A stretch of DNA of 64,000 nucleotides, taken from the NCBI RefSeq assembly GCF_025353065.1, contig NZ_JANXRJ010000009.1:1-64000 (forward strand), in the 5' to 3' direction. Numbering within the stretch: position 1 is the first letter of the stretch; every line of letters starts with the position of its first letter. Below are positions 46,370 to 55,824 of the stretch, one piece after another. Source of the stretch: Lapillicoccus sp. GTDB lineage: Bacteria; Actinomycetota; Actinomycetes; Actinomycetales; Dermatophilaceae. A program made the position numbers and the translations under genes. The notes beneath the pieces are model-generated. The model saw nothing but the letters and a program-made list of their open reading frames with translations, was not told the origin of the DNA and ran no database searches.

Positions 46370-47146
46370 ATGCCGTGGCCACTCGGCATACCGGCTGCGG
46401 TCGCGGTCTTCTTCCTCCTCGTCCCCCTCGTGGCGATGCTCGTCCGGGCGCCGTGGTCGGGTCTGACCCGGATCCTCGCCAACAGCACCGTGCTCGATGC
46501 GCTGCGCCTGTCGCTGCTCAGCGCGAGCGCGGCCACCGTCGCCTCGTTCGTGCTCGGCGTCCCGCTCGCGTGGATGCTCGCCCGGGCGCGGTGGCGGGGC
46601 CTGTCGGTGTTGCGGGCGCTCGTCACGCTGCCGCTCGTCCTGCCTCCCGTCGTCGGCGGGGTCGCGCTGCTGCTCGCGTTCGGCCGCAACGGCGTGGTGG
46701 GGAAGGCGATCTACGACTGGACGGGCTTCGCGCTGCCCTTCACGACGTGGGGTGTGGTCGTCGCCGAGACCTTCGTCGCGATGCCGTTCCTCGTCGTCAC
46801 CGTGGAGGGGGCCTTTCGGGCCGCGGACCAGGGTTTCGAGGAGGCGGCCGCGACCCTCGGGGCGTCCCGGATGACCATCTTCCGCCGGGTCACCCTGCCG
46901 CTCATCGGGCCGTCCCTCGTCGCGGGGTCGGTGCTGTGCTGGGCGCGGGCGCTGGGCGAGTTCGGTGCGACGATCACCTTCGCCGGCAACAACCCCGACA
47001 CCCAGACGATGCCGATCGCGGTCTATCTCGCGAACGAGAGCGATACCGACGCCGCCATCGCCCTGTCGCTGGTACTGCTGCTCGTCTCCGTCGTCGTCCT
47101 CGTCGCCCTGCGCGACCGGTGGCTGCGGCAGGGGCCGGCGCTGTGA
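46370..47146 (+). CDS. modB: Molybdate ABC transporter permease
   Basis: LVTLPLVLPPVVGGVALLLAFGRNG; EAAATLGASRMTIFRRVTLPLIGPS. Start set at ATG 46370; ORF track opens at GTG 46286. Confidence 0.9.
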   Translation: MPWPLGIPAAVAVFFLLVPLVAMLVRAPWSGLTRILANSTVLDALRLSLLSASAATVASFVLGVPLAWMLARARWRGLSVLRALVTLPLVLPPVVGGVALLLAFGRNGVVGKAIYDWTGFALPFTTWGVVVAETFVAMPFLVVTVEGAFRAADQGFEEAAATLGASRMTIFRRVTLPLIGPSLVAGSVLCWARALGEFGATITFAGNNPDTQTMPIAVYLANESDTDAAIALSLVLLLVSVVVLVALRDRWLRQGPAL

Positions 47147-48279
47147 GCGGGGCGTTCGTCCGCACCACCACCAGCCCGACGGTCCTGCGGGTCGACGCGC
47201 TCGTGCGCCGGGGGGAGTTCGACCTCGACGTGGGCTTCGACGTGCAGCCCGGCGAGGTGCTCGGGGTGCTCGGTCCCAACGGCGCAGGCAAGTCGACGCT
47301 CCTGCGCGCCCTGGCCGGACTCACCCCGCTAACGGCCGGGTCGATCCGGCTCGGGGATGTCGTCCTCGACGACACCGCGACGGACACCTTCGTGCCCCCG
47401 GCCGACCGTCCCGTCGGGCTCGTGTTCCAGAACTACCGGCTGTTCCCGCACCTCGACGTCCTGGACAACGTCGCGTTCGCCCCCCGCAGCCAGGGTGTCC
47501 CCCGGGCCGAGGCCCGGGCCAGGGCGACCGAGCTGCTGGCGCGATTCGACCTGACCGAGCTGGCCGCACGCCGTCCGTCCCAGGTCTCGGGGGGACAGGC
47601 GCAGCGGGTGGCCCTGGCGCGGGCCCTGGCCGCGACGCCGCTGCTGCTCCTGCTCGACGAACCGCTGTCGGCCCTCGACGCGCGGACCCGGCTCGACGTG
47701 CGCACCCAGCTGCGGCACCACCTCGCCGACTTCCCCGGACCGGTCCTCATCGTCACCCACGACCCGCTCGAGGCGATGGTGCTCGCCGACCGGCTGCTCG
47801 TCATCGAGGAGGGACGCGTCGTCCAGTCCGGCCCGCCCGGGGAGGTCGCCCGACGGCCCGCGACGCAGTATGTCGCCCGCCTCGTCGGCCTCAACCTGTG
47901 GCGTGGGCGGCTGGGGTCGGACCAGCGGGTCGTGCTGGCGGACGGTGGAGCGCTCGTCGTCGCCCCGGCCGACGGGCTCGCGGCGGGGGACCCGGTCCTC
48001 GTGGGGCTGCGTCCCTCTGCCGTCACCGTCTCCACGGAGCGGCCCGAGCACGGCAGCGCCCGCAACGTGTGGCCGGGCCGGATCACCGGTCTGGAGCTCC
48101 TCGCCGACCGGGTGCGGGTCCAGGTCGACGGCGCCCCCTCGACCCTCGTCGACATCACGGCTGCTGCCGTAGCTGATCTGAGTCTCGCTGCGGGACAACG
48201 GATCTGGCTCGCAGCCAAGGCCACGGAGACGGACGCCTACCCCGACCGGCCACCCGCTTCCACCGGCTCGGCGGGCTGA
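47143..48279 (+). CDS. modC: Molybdate ABC transporter ATP-binding protein
   Basis: GPNGAGKSTLLRALAG, QVSGGQAQRVALARALA, LLLLDEPLSALDA, C-terminal TOBE; GTGA overlap with modB. Confidence 0.94.
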   Translation: MSGAFVRTTTSPTVLRVDALVRRGEFDLDVGFDVQPGEVLGVLGPNGAGKSTLLRALAGLTPLTAGSIRLGDVVLDDTATDTFVPPADRPVGLVFQNYRLFPHLDVLDNVAFAPRSQGVPRAEARARATELLARFDLTELAARRPSQVSGGQAQRVALARALAATPLLLLLDEPLSALDARTRLDVRTQLRHHLADFPGPVLIVTHDPLEAMVLADRLLVIEEGRVVQSGPPGEVARRPATQYVARLVGLNLWRGRLGSDQRVVLADGGALVVAPADGLAAGDPVLVGLRPSAVTVSTERPEHGSARNVWPGRITGLELLADRVRVQVDGAPSTLVDITAAAVADLSLAAGQRIWLAAKATETDAYPDRPPASTGSAG

Positions 48280-48284
48280 GCGCG

Positions 48285-48361
48285 GGGACGCAGGACCGGC
48301 ACGTGCCCGGAATGTCCAGCACGTCGGGCGGCATACCGGACTCGTGCCGGTCCTGCGGCCC
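48285..48361 (-). repeat. 77-bp imperfect inverted repeat, copy 2 (opposite orientation)
   Basis: gggacgcaggaccggcacgtgcccggaatgtccagcacgtcgggcggcataccggactcgtgccggtcctgcggccc; arms match copy 1, central ~11 nt differ. Confidence 0.9.
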
Positions 48362-48408
48362 ATCGATGCTTCGGACGTCCGGGATCTCGGCGGCTGCGAG
48401 CTCGTGCG

Positions 48409-49350
48409 TCAGTCGATGCCGAGCGAGGCGAGGACGCGGTTGAACGAGCTCGTCACGCCGTACTCCGAGGCCACCTTGCTCATCAGGCGCGCGTCGGCGA
48501 CCTGCGTCGGGAGCCGGCTGTCGTGGTCGGGCACGGGGGCGTCGAGGGCGACCTTGACGACCTTCGGCGCGACGTCGAGGTAGGCCGAGGCTGCTTCCAG
48601 GCGGGTCCGCTGAGCCCCGTTGATCGCCGGGTCGCCGCGCTCGACCGCGGCCCGCAGCCCGGCGAGGTCGCCGTAGGTCGCGATGAGCTTCGCGGCGGTC
48701 TTGTCGCCGATGCCGACGACCCCCGGCAGACCGTCGCTGGTGTCCCCGCGCAGCATCGACATGTCCGCGTATGCCGCGCCGGAGGCCACGGCATACTTCG
48801 TCGCGAGGAAGGCTTCGTCGACGATGTCGGAGCCGCGCACCCCGCCGCGGGCGGTGTAGATCACCCGCACCGAAGCCGCGTCGTCGACGAGCTGGAAGAG
48901 GTCGCGGTCACCCGTCACGACGTCGACCGCCCGGATCCCCCGCGCGGCGTGGGTGAGGGTGCCGATGACGTCGTCCGCCTCGTAACCGTCGGAGCCGATC
49001 CGCACGAAGCCGAGCGCGGCGAGGGCGTCGACGATGACGGGCACCTGGACGCCGAGCTCGGCGGGGACGGACTCCTCCTCGGGACCCGCGCCCTCGGCGA
49101 CCCGGTGCGCCTTGTAGGACGGGATGGCCTCGACCCGGAACGCGGGCCGCCAGTCGTTGTCCCAGCAGGCGACGAAGTGGGTCGGGCGGTGCTGCTCGAT
49201 CAGCGACGCGACCATGTCGAGGAACCCGCGGATCGCGTTGGTGGGCGGCTCGCTCTCGGACGTGCGCTGGTCCGGGACGCCGAAGAAGGCGCGGAAGTAG
49301 AGACTGGCCGAGTCGAGCAGCATGAGGCGTTCGGGCGTGTCCGGTGACAT
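48409..49350 (-). CDS. 5'-3' exonuclease (FEN/PolI N-domain-like)
   Basis: LMLLDSASLYFRAFFGVPD, DNDWRPAFR...YKAHR, GYEADDVIGTL, VTGDRDLFQLV, GLPGVVGIGDKTAAKLI. Confidence 0.94.
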   Translation of the reverse strand: MSPDTPERLMLLDSASLYFRAFFGVPDQRTSESEPPTNAIRGFLDMVASLIEQHRPTHFVACWDNDWRPAFRVEAIPSYKAHRVAEGAGPEEESVPAELGVQVPVIVDALAALGFVRIGSDGYEADDVIGTLTHAARGIRAVDVVTGDRDLFQLVDDAASVRVIYTARGGVRGSDIVDEAFLATKYAVASGAAYADMSMLRGDTSDGLPGVVGIGDKTAAKLIATYGDLAGLRAAVERGDPAINGAQRTRLEAASAYLDVAPKVVKVALDAPVPDHDSRLPTQVADARLMSKVASEYGVTSSFNRVLASLGID

Positions 49351-49483
49351 GGGAGGGAGCCTATGGTCCCCGCCCGCTGCCGTGCGTCCGGCAACGTGGT
49401 TGCCCTGACTACCGACATGCCGGACGCGACACCGTTTCGCGTATGCCGCGGGTCGGGGGAGTGGACTGGCTAGCCTGTCCCTC

Positions 49484-49936
49484 GTGGAACGTCTCGACCG
49501 TCGCCTCGTCGACCTGCTCGCCACCGACGGGCGGATGAGCTTTACCGACCTCGGCAAGGCCACCGGCTTGTCCACCTCGGCCGTCCACCAGCGGGTGCGG
49601 CGCCTCGAGGAGCGTGGCGTCATCCGCGGCTACCACGCGGTCATCGACCCCGAGGCGGCCGGGCTGCCGCTCACCGCGCTCATCTCGGTCTCGCCGCTCG
49701 ACCCGGCAGCACCGGACGACGTGCCGGAGCGCCTCGCGCACATCACCGAGATCGAGGCGTGCTTCTCCGTCGCCGGCGACGAGAGCTATGTGCTCAAGGT
49801 CCGGGTGCCCAAGCCCGGCGCCCTCGAGGACCTGCTCGCCCGGATCAGGGCCGCCGCCAACGTCCGGACCCGGACGACAGTCGTCCTGTCGACACCCTGG
49901 GAGGGGCGTCAGCCCCCCTCGCCCGACACCGACTGA
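49484..49936 (+). CDS. Lrp/AsnC family transcriptional regulator
   Basis: LDRRLVDLLATDGRMSFTDLGKATGLSTSAVHQRVRRLEERGVIRGYHAVIDPEAAGLPLTALISV. Confidence 0.94.
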   Translation: MERLDRRLVDLLATDGRMSFTDLGKATGLSTSAVHQRVRRLEERGVIRGYHAVIDPEAAGLPLTALISVSPLDPAAPDDVPERLAHITEIEACFSVAGDESYVLKVRVPKPGALEDLLARIRAAANVRTRTTVVLSTPWEGRQPPSPDTD

Positions 49937-50050
49937 CACCGACTGACAGCGACTGACAGCGACTGACAGCGACTGACAGCGACTGACAGCGACTGACAGC
50001 GACTGACAGCGACTGACAGCGACTGACAGCGACTGACACCGACTGTCACA
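49931..50050. repeat. 10-bp tandem repeat (GACTGACAGC)n
   Basis: Nine perfect GACTGACAGC units (49941-50030), flanked on each side by a GACTGACACC variant, plus a degenerate terminal unit. Confidence 0.98.
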
Positions 50051-50162
50051 CCGTACGGTCCCCGATCGTCGAAGTAGTTACGTGGTCGCGTAAACCTCGT
50101 CGGCACAACGAGATTCGTCGCCGCGAGGTCGTCGCTGGCCGGTGCCCCGGGGAGGGCACTGG

Positions 50163-50669
50163 TCAGCGGGCGATGGTGGCCGTGCGCGCAGAGGTGATCC
50201 TGACGAGGTCCGCGGGGGCCAGCTCGAGATCGAGGCCACGGCGGCCGCCCGAGACGAAGACGGTCTCGTGCTCGAGGGCCGAGGTATCCACGATCGTGGG
50301 GAGAGGACGTTTCTGACCGATCGGGCTGATCCCGCCGACGACGTAGCCGGTGCTCCGCTCGGCTGCAGCCGGGTCGGCCATCGACACCTTCTTGGCGCCC
50401 AGCGCGGCGGCCACCGCCTTGAGGTCGAGCTGACGGTCCACCGGCACGATCCCGACGGCCAGCCCCGCGCCGGTGTCGACGAGCAGGGTCTTGAACACCC
50501 GGTCGGGCGGGACGCCGAGCGCCTGCGCCGCTTCGAGGCCGTAGGACGGGGCGGCCGGGTCGTGGTCGTAGGGGTGCATGGTGAACGCCACCCCTGCCCG
50601 GCCGAGCGCGAGCGCCGCCGGGGTTCCCGACCCGCCCGGCTCACCCCTGCCTGTCGTCGACCGTGCCAC
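50163..50669 (-). CDS. ybaK: YbaK/EbsC-type aminoacyl-tRNA deacylase
   Basis: TPAALALGRAGVAFTMHPYDHDP...FKTLLVDTGAGLAVGIVPVDRQLDLKAVAAALGAKKVSMADPAAAERSTGYVVGGISPIGQKR. Confidence 0.92.
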   Translation of the reverse strand: MARSTTGRGEPGGSGTPAALALGRAGVAFTMHPYDHDPAAPSYGLEAAQALGVPPDRVFKTLLVDTGAGLAVGIVPVDRQLDLKAVAAALGAKKVSMADPAAAERSTGYVVGGISPIGQKRPLPTIVDTSALEHETVFVSGGRRGLDLELAPADLVRITSARTATIAR

Positions 50670-50790
50670 GGATGGAGTATGCCGCGTGGCCCGCTCCGAC
50701 CGGCTACGCGCGGGACCTGATGTGGTCAGACACGCGACCCGCGCTTCCTGACAGCCGCGATGAACCATGGTCGCTGCTGAGTAGTCTTCG

Positions 50791-51936
50791 ATGGTGCCCC
50801 GACGACCATTGCGCCGCCGCCCCGACAGCGATGAGCGGACTCCCACACAGCGTTTTCCGGAGCCCGAATCCGATGCGTCTGACGTGCCTGATGCGTCTGA
50901 CGCACATGATGCGCCTGATTCCGAGCCGGTGGTGCTGGAACCCATCGGGACACGGCCCACGGCCTCAGACCCTCCTGAGGCAGCAGCTCCTGAGACGGAG
51001 CCCGGTGGGTCGGAACCTCCGGACGCCGAGCGCACTGAGGCGGACCGGGCTGACCCCCGGGCGGTAGGGGCGGTGCCCGTCGAGACCCGGGCGGTCGAGA
51101 GCCGGACGGCTCGCAGCGAGAGCGCTCCACCACCGACGACGAGGGATGGGAAGGGCGGCCGGGGTCCGCGGGTCGGTCGCCGGCGGGGCCGCCGTGATGG
51201 TGAGCTCACCGTCGACGAGCTCGCCGCCGAGTCGGGGATGACCGTCCGCAACGTCCGCGCCTACAGCAGCCGTGGGCTCCTGCCGCCGCCGCGGCTCGAG
51301 GGTCGCACCGGCTACTACGGGCCCGACCACCTCGCCCGGCTGACCCTCGTGCGCGAGATGCTCGACCAGGGCTACACGCTGGGGGCCGCTGAGAAGCTGA
51401 TCACGGCGGCGCCCGGCAGCGGCACCCAGGCGCTGGGTCTCTACCACGCGTTGATGAGTCCCTGGGAGGGTGTGGAGGCCGAGGTGTTCGAGCCTCGGGC
51501 CCTGGCCCGCGAGGCCGGGGTCGCCTACGACCCCGCCTTCATCGACCGGCTCGTCACGCTCGGGCTCGGCGTCGAGCTCGACGACGGCACCATGCGCATC
51601 GACAACCCCACGCTGGTGCGCGCCGGCCTCCGGGTGATCTCGACCGGGGTGCCGGTCGAGAAGGTCTTCGGACTGGTCCCGGAGCTGGTGTCGCACGCCG
51701 ATGCCGTGGCCGACCTCTTCGTCACGCTCATCCGCGACTCGCTGTGGGTCGACTTCGTCCAGGCCGGTATGCCCGCCCGCCAGTGGTCGCGGATGTCCGA
51801 GTCCTTCGAGGAGATCATCCCGCTGGCGGGGCAGGCCCTGCTGGCGGCCTTCCAGGCGTCACTGGGCAAGGCGGTCGAGGTCGCCATGCGCGACGGGCTG
51901 CTGCGCGTCGACGACGAGGACGAGGACGAGGACTGA
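50791..51936 (+). CDS. MerR family transcriptional regulator with long disordered N-terminus
   Basis: LTVDELAAESGMTVRNVRAYSSRGLLPPPRLEGRTGYYGPDHLARLTLVREMLDQGYTLGAAEKLI. Start may be further downstream. Confidence 0.85.
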   Translation: MVPRRPLRRRPDSDERTPTQRFPEPESDASDVPDASDAHDAPDSEPVVLEPIGTRPTASDPPEAAAPETEPGGSEPPDAERTEADRADPRAVGAVPVETRAVESRTARSESAPPPTTRDGKGGRGPRVGRRRGRRDGELTVDELAAESGMTVRNVRAYSSRGLLPPPRLEGRTGYYGPDHLARLTLVREMLDQGYTLGAAEKLITAAPGSGTQALGLYHALMSPWEGVEAEVFEPRALAREAGVAYDPAFIDRLVTLGLGVELDDGTMRIDNPTLVRAGLRVISTGVPVEKVFGLVPELVSHADAVADLFVTLIRDSLWVDFVQAGMPARQWSRMSESFEEIIPLAGQALLAAFQASLGKAVEVAMRDGLLRVDDEDEDED

Positions 51937-51945
51937 CGCCAGGGG

Positions 51946-52566
51946 TCAGCGGGCGAACGAGCTCAGGCCGTGCCAGACCGCAGACATCACGAAGTCGGTC
52001 GCGTCGTCGGCGGAGATGTCGTCGCGATGGGTGCGCCAGACGGCGACCCGTTCGCAGGCGCCGATGATCACCTCGGCGTAGCCCTCGAGCAGCAGCGGTG
52101 GCACGCCGGCGAGCTGCGGCGAGCGGAGCAGCGAGCTGACCACCACCGCGGACTGCTGGGCGCGGATGCGCTCGATGTCGGTGCTCGCCCCGGCCGCTGC
52201 CGCGTTCTCGGTGTGGATCACCCGGAAGCCCATGACGTGACCGTCGATGAAGGTGAAGAAGGCGGCGATCCCTGCCCGCAGGACGTCCTCGAGGGACGTC
52301 CCCTGGGGCAGCGCCCGGACCGCTGCCTCGGTGACGTCGGCGAGCTCGGTCCGGGCCTTGTCGACGCACGCGACGAGCAGGCCGTCCTTGCTGCCGAAGT
52401 AGTCGTAGATGAGCGGTTTCGTGACTCCCACGCGCTCGGCGATCTCGTCCATGGTCGTCGCCTGGTACCCCCGCTCCGCGAAGACCTGCTCGGCCACCGT
52501 CAGGATCTGCGCCTCGCGCTGGGCGCGTGGCATCCGTCGTCGGGTGATCGGTGGGGAGGAGCTCAC
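51946..52566 (-). CDS. TetR family transcriptional regulator
   Basis: ILTVAEQVFAERGYQATTMDEIAERVGVTKPLIYDYFGSKDGLLVACV. Start uncertain (52566 or 52593). Confidence 0.93.
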   Translation of the reverse strand: MSSSPPITRRRMPRAQREAQILTVAEQVFAERGYQATTMDEIAERVGVTKPLIYDYFGSKDGLLVACVDKARTELADVTEAAVRALPQGTSLEDVLRAGIAAFFTFIDGHVMGFRVIHTENAAAAGASTDIERIRAQQSAVVVSSLLRSPQLAGVPPLLLEGYAEVIIGACERVAVWRTHRDDISADDATDFVMSAVWHGLSSFAR

Positions 52567-52622
52567 AACAAGGGATTCCTTACTCTCGTGCAATCTAACT
52601 TACTCATGGTAACTTGACGCCC

Positions 52623-54134
52623 GTGAGCACACCACACGTGCGGGTCGCCATCGTCGGCAGCGGGTTCTCGGGCCTCGGCATGGCCATTCGACTGTCCGAG
52701 CGAGGCGACTCCGCACCGCAGGACTACGTGGTCTTCGAGAAGGCCGACGAGGTCGGGGGCACCTGGCGGGACAACCGGTACCCCGGGTGCGCCTGCGACG
52801 TGCCGTCGCGACTCTACAGTTTCTCGTTCAGGCAGAATCCGCGCTGGTCGCGGGACTTCGCGACCGCCGGGGAGATCTGGCAGTACCTCATCGACTGCGC
52901 CGACCACTACCGCGTGCGTGACCACATCGAGTTCGGAGCCGACCTGACCTCGGCGGCATACGACGAGACGACGCGGCGGTGGAGCCTGCGGCTGGCCGAC
53001 GGTCGCGAGTGGACCGCTGACTCCCTCGTGATGGGGGTCGGCGCGCTGCACCGGCCCGTCGTCCCCGACATCGAGGGCATCGACACCTTTGCCGGCCCGA
53101 CCCTCCACACGGCCATCTGGCCCGACGACGCCGACCTCGCCGGCAAGCGGGTCGCCGTCATCGGCACGGGCGCCTCAGCGGTCCAGCTCGTCCCCGAGCT
53201 CGCCCAGGAGGCGTCCCACCTGTCCGTCTTCCAGCGCACCCCCGCCTGGATCCTGCCCAAGCACGACAAGGTGTGGGGTGCCCGACGTCAGCAGACGTTT
53301 GCGCGTTTCCCGGCGCTGCAGCGACTCGTGCGGTGGCGCACCTACCTCCAGCTCGAGTCGCGGGTCCTGCTCTTCGCCCGCATCCCCCGCGGGATGGTGC
53401 TCGTCGAGGGGATCGCCCGCCGGCACCTCAAGGCGTCGGTCAAGAACCCGGAGGTCCGCGCCCGACTGACCCCGACCTACACGATCGGCTGCAAGCGGAT
53501 CCTGCTCAGCAACGAGTACTGGCCGACCTTCGACCGCGAGGACGTCGACCTCGTGACCGACCCCATCGTGCGCATCGAGCCGGACGCCGTCGTCACCGGC
53601 GACGGCACGCGCCACGAGGTCGACGCACTGGTGCTGGGGACCGGCTTCTCGCTCAGCGGGAGCTACGACCGGATGCGCATCACCGGGAGCGGGGGCCGCG
53701 AGCTCGCCGAGGTGTGGTCGGGCGGCATGCACACCAACCTCGGCATCACCGTCGCCGGCTTCCCCGAGCTCTACGTGCTGCTCGGGCCCAACACCGCGCT
53801 CGGGCACAACTCGGTCGTCCTCATGATCGAGTTCGCCACGGACTACGTCCTGCAGTGCCTCGACCGGGCCCGGGCCGGGGCGCGCGTCACGACGGCCGCG
53901 GCGCAGGACGGGTTCACCTCCGAGATGGCGTCCCGCAGCAAGCACACCGTGTGGACCAGCGGGTGCCAGAGCTGGTACCTCGACCGCTTCGGCAACAACA
54001 CGTCGGTATGGCCCGGGTCGACGATCTCGTACTGGCTGCGGACCCGCCGGGTGCGAGCCGCGGACTTCGAGCCCGTCGCCGCCCACCTCGAGTCCGCTGC
54101 CCTCGAGGACCGCGTGCCCGCGCCCACGTCCTGA
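52623..54134 (+). CDS. Flavin-containing (Baeyer-Villiger-type) monooxygenase
   Basis: VAIVGSGFSGLGMAIRL, FEKADEVGGTWRDNRYPGCACDVPS, VIGTGASAVQ. Confidence 0.93.
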   Translation: MSTPHVRVAIVGSGFSGLGMAIRLSERGDSAPQDYVVFEKADEVGGTWRDNRYPGCACDVPSRLYSFSFRQNPRWSRDFATAGEIWQYLIDCADHYRVRDHIEFGADLTSAAYDETTRRWSLRLADGREWTADSLVMGVGALHRPVVPDIEGIDTFAGPTLHTAIWPDDADLAGKRVAVIGTGASAVQLVPELAQEASHLSVFQRTPAWILPKHDKVWGARRQQTFARFPALQRLVRWRTYLQLESRVLLFARIPRGMVLVEGIARRHLKASVKNPEVRARLTPTYTIGCKRILLSNEYWPTFDREDVDLVTDPIVRIEPDAVVTGDGTRHEVDALVLGTGFSLSGSYDRMRITGSGGRELAEVWSGGMHTNLGITVAGFPELYVLLGPNTALGHNSVVLMIEFATDYVLQCLDRARAGARVTTAAAQDGFTSEMASRSKHTVWTSGCQSWYLDRFGNNTSVWPGSTISYWLRTRRVRAADFEPVAAHLESAALEDRVPAPTS

Positions 54135-54200
54135 CCCTCGAACCCGCCCCGGCCTGACCTTCGACCCCTCCCTGAGCACCCGCTCCCCGAAAGGAAACCC

Positions 54201-55124
54201 ATGTCCTCCGCCAGCCTCCTGCAGCGCGCCGGGATCTCGACCCGAGGTCACTTCGCCCCCCGGGCCAGCATCGTCACCGGCGCCGCATCCGGCATCGGCG
54301 CGGCCATCGCCGCCCGACTGGTGGCCCGGGGGAGCCACGTGGTCATCGCCGACCTCGACCTCGACAAGGCCACGACGGTGGCGGAGCAGCTCGGCAACGC
54401 CACCGCGGTCGCCGTCGACGTCTCCGACGCCGCAGCCGTGCGCGACCTCGTCGCCTCCACGGTCGCGCGCCACGGCCGGCTCGATGTGATGGTCAACAAC
54501 GCCGGGGTCGCGATCGGCGGGTTCCACGAGCAGCTCGAGCAGGCCCAGTGGGACCTCGCCCTCCGGGTCAACCTGGGCGGGGTCATCAACGGGGTCAACG
54601 CGGCATACCCCGTGATGTGCCAGCAGGGGTCCGGACACATCCTCAACACCGCCTCCCTCGCGGGCCTGATCCCCGCGCCGACGATGCTTCCCTACACGAC
54701 GACCAAGCACGCGGTCGTCGGCCTCAGCACGGCGCTGCGGGCCGAGGCCGCGTCGATGGGGGTCCGGGTGAGCGTCCTCTGCCCGGGCTTCGTCGACACC
54801 CCGTTGCTCGACGAGATCCACACCGGCGGGCTACCCGAGGGTGAGGAGTTCATCAGCATGCGCAAGGAGATCCGCTTCATGCAGCCGAGCCTCATCACGG
54901 CCGACGCGGTCGGCGACGCCGCCCTGCACGGGATGGAGCGCAACAAGGCGATCATCGCGGTCGGGTCCTCGGCGCACGTCATGTGGCGGCTCAACCGCTA
55001 CCTGCCCCCCGTCGCCCGGGCGATCATCCAGGTGCAAGCCACCGGTGCCCGCCGGGTGATGAAGCGCACGCCCGTGGTGACCCAGGTGCAGGACAGCCCG
55101 ACGCCGACGAAGGTCGGCGCGTAG
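54201..55124 (+). CDS. SDR family oxidoreductase
   Basis: SIVTGAASGIGAAIAARLVARGSHVVIADLD, NNAGVAIG, YTTTKHAVVGL. Confidence 0.93.
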   Translation: MSSASLLQRAGISTRGHFAPRASIVTGAASGIGAAIAARLVARGSHVVIADLDLDKATTVAEQLGNATAVAVDVSDAAAVRDLVASTVARHGRLDVMVNNAGVAIGGFHEQLEQAQWDLALRVNLGGVINGVNAAYPVMCQQGSGHILNTASLAGLIPAPTMLPYTTTKHAVVGLSTALRAEAASMGVRVSVLCPGFVDTPLLDEIHTGGLPEGEEFISMRKEIRFMQPSLITADAVGDAALHGMERNKAIIAVGSSAHVMWRLNRYLPPVARAIIQVQATGARRVMKRTPVVTQVQDSPTPTKVGA

Positions 55125-55158
55125 TCAGGGAGAGCCACGCCCCTGGCGCCGGGCTGGG

Positions 55159-55566
55159 CTACGCGGCCGGCCAGTTCTCGATGCCGATACCGACGACCTC
55201 GGCGACGCGCTGGAGGTCCATGTCCTGCGCGAGAAGGGTGGCGCCGGTGCGCCAGGCGACCGCGGCAATGAGGCAGTCGATCAAGCCGCGTGGTGTGACG
55301 CCGACGTGCCGACACCGGCGGTAGACGCGCGCGGCAGCGTCGAAGTCCGACACCGGATCAAGCGGAGTCCAGGCGAACCGGAGCAGCAGGCGCCGCAGGT
55401 CCTCCGCGCGCGCATCCGTTCGCGCACCGGCCAGGACCTCCGTCAGGATCGGCTCGGTGACGGTCAGGGGTCCGTCGCTCGTGATCAGCTCCGTCATCCG
55501 GAGGTCGACAGGGCTGCCTGTCGCTCGGTCGAACTCGACCCAGGCCGAGGTGTCTGCGAGGATCAC
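55159..55566 (-). CDS. vapC: VapC-type PIN domain ribonuclease toxin
   Basis: MILADTSAWVEFDR, TEPILTEVLAGAR, GLIDCLIAAVAWRTGATLLAQDMDLQRVA. Confidence 0.92.
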   Translation of the reverse strand: MILADTSAWVEFDRATGSPVDLRMTELITSDGPLTVTEPILTEVLAGARTDARAEDLRRLLLRFAWTPLDPVSDFDAAARVYRRCRHVGVTPRGLIDCLIAAVAWRTGATLLAQDMDLQRVAEVVGIGIENWPAA

Positions 55567-55775
55567 CGGCCGGAAGGGGGCCCGGTGTCGGCCGGCACGT
55601 CATCCATGGCCCGCGAGCCTCGCATGGCCAGCGCTTCCTCACGCGTCATGGGTTGACCCGCAAGGTGTCGAAGGGCAAGATCCACGGCCTCGGTCTTGGT
55701 CCGGACGCCGTAGCGGTCCATCACAGCCTCGACGTAGCTGTCCTCGATCTCGATGTTGGTGCGCACCCTGGCCAT
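55563..55775 (-). CDS. vapB: VapB-type antitoxin
   Basis: MARVRTNIEIEDSYVEAVMDRYGVRTKTEAVDLALRHLAG; overlaps vapC start. Confidence 0.9.
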   Translation of the reverse strand: MARVRTNIEIEDSYVEAVMDRYGVRTKTEAVDLALRHLAGQPMTREEALAMRGSRAMDDVPADTGPPSGR

Positions 55776-55814
55776 ACACCAAGCATACACCTGCAGTGTA
55801 CGCAAGGTGTATGC
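55774..55814. promoter_or_regulatory. Putative VapBC operator
   Basis: GCATACACCT (55783-55792) / AGGTGTATGC (55805-55814), plus an extra CATACACC half-site at 55773-55780, over the vapB start. Confidence 0.65.
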
Positions 55815-55824
55815 CGCGGAGCCC

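Noticed and set aside
45292-47142. N-terminal part of the 995-aa ORF in frame with modC
   Set aside because: Overlaps modA and modB in other frames; modC begins at GTG 47143 overlapping the modB stop.
49931-50050. Possible CRISPR array
   Set aside because: Units are contiguous 10-mers with no spacers; a simple tandem repeat.
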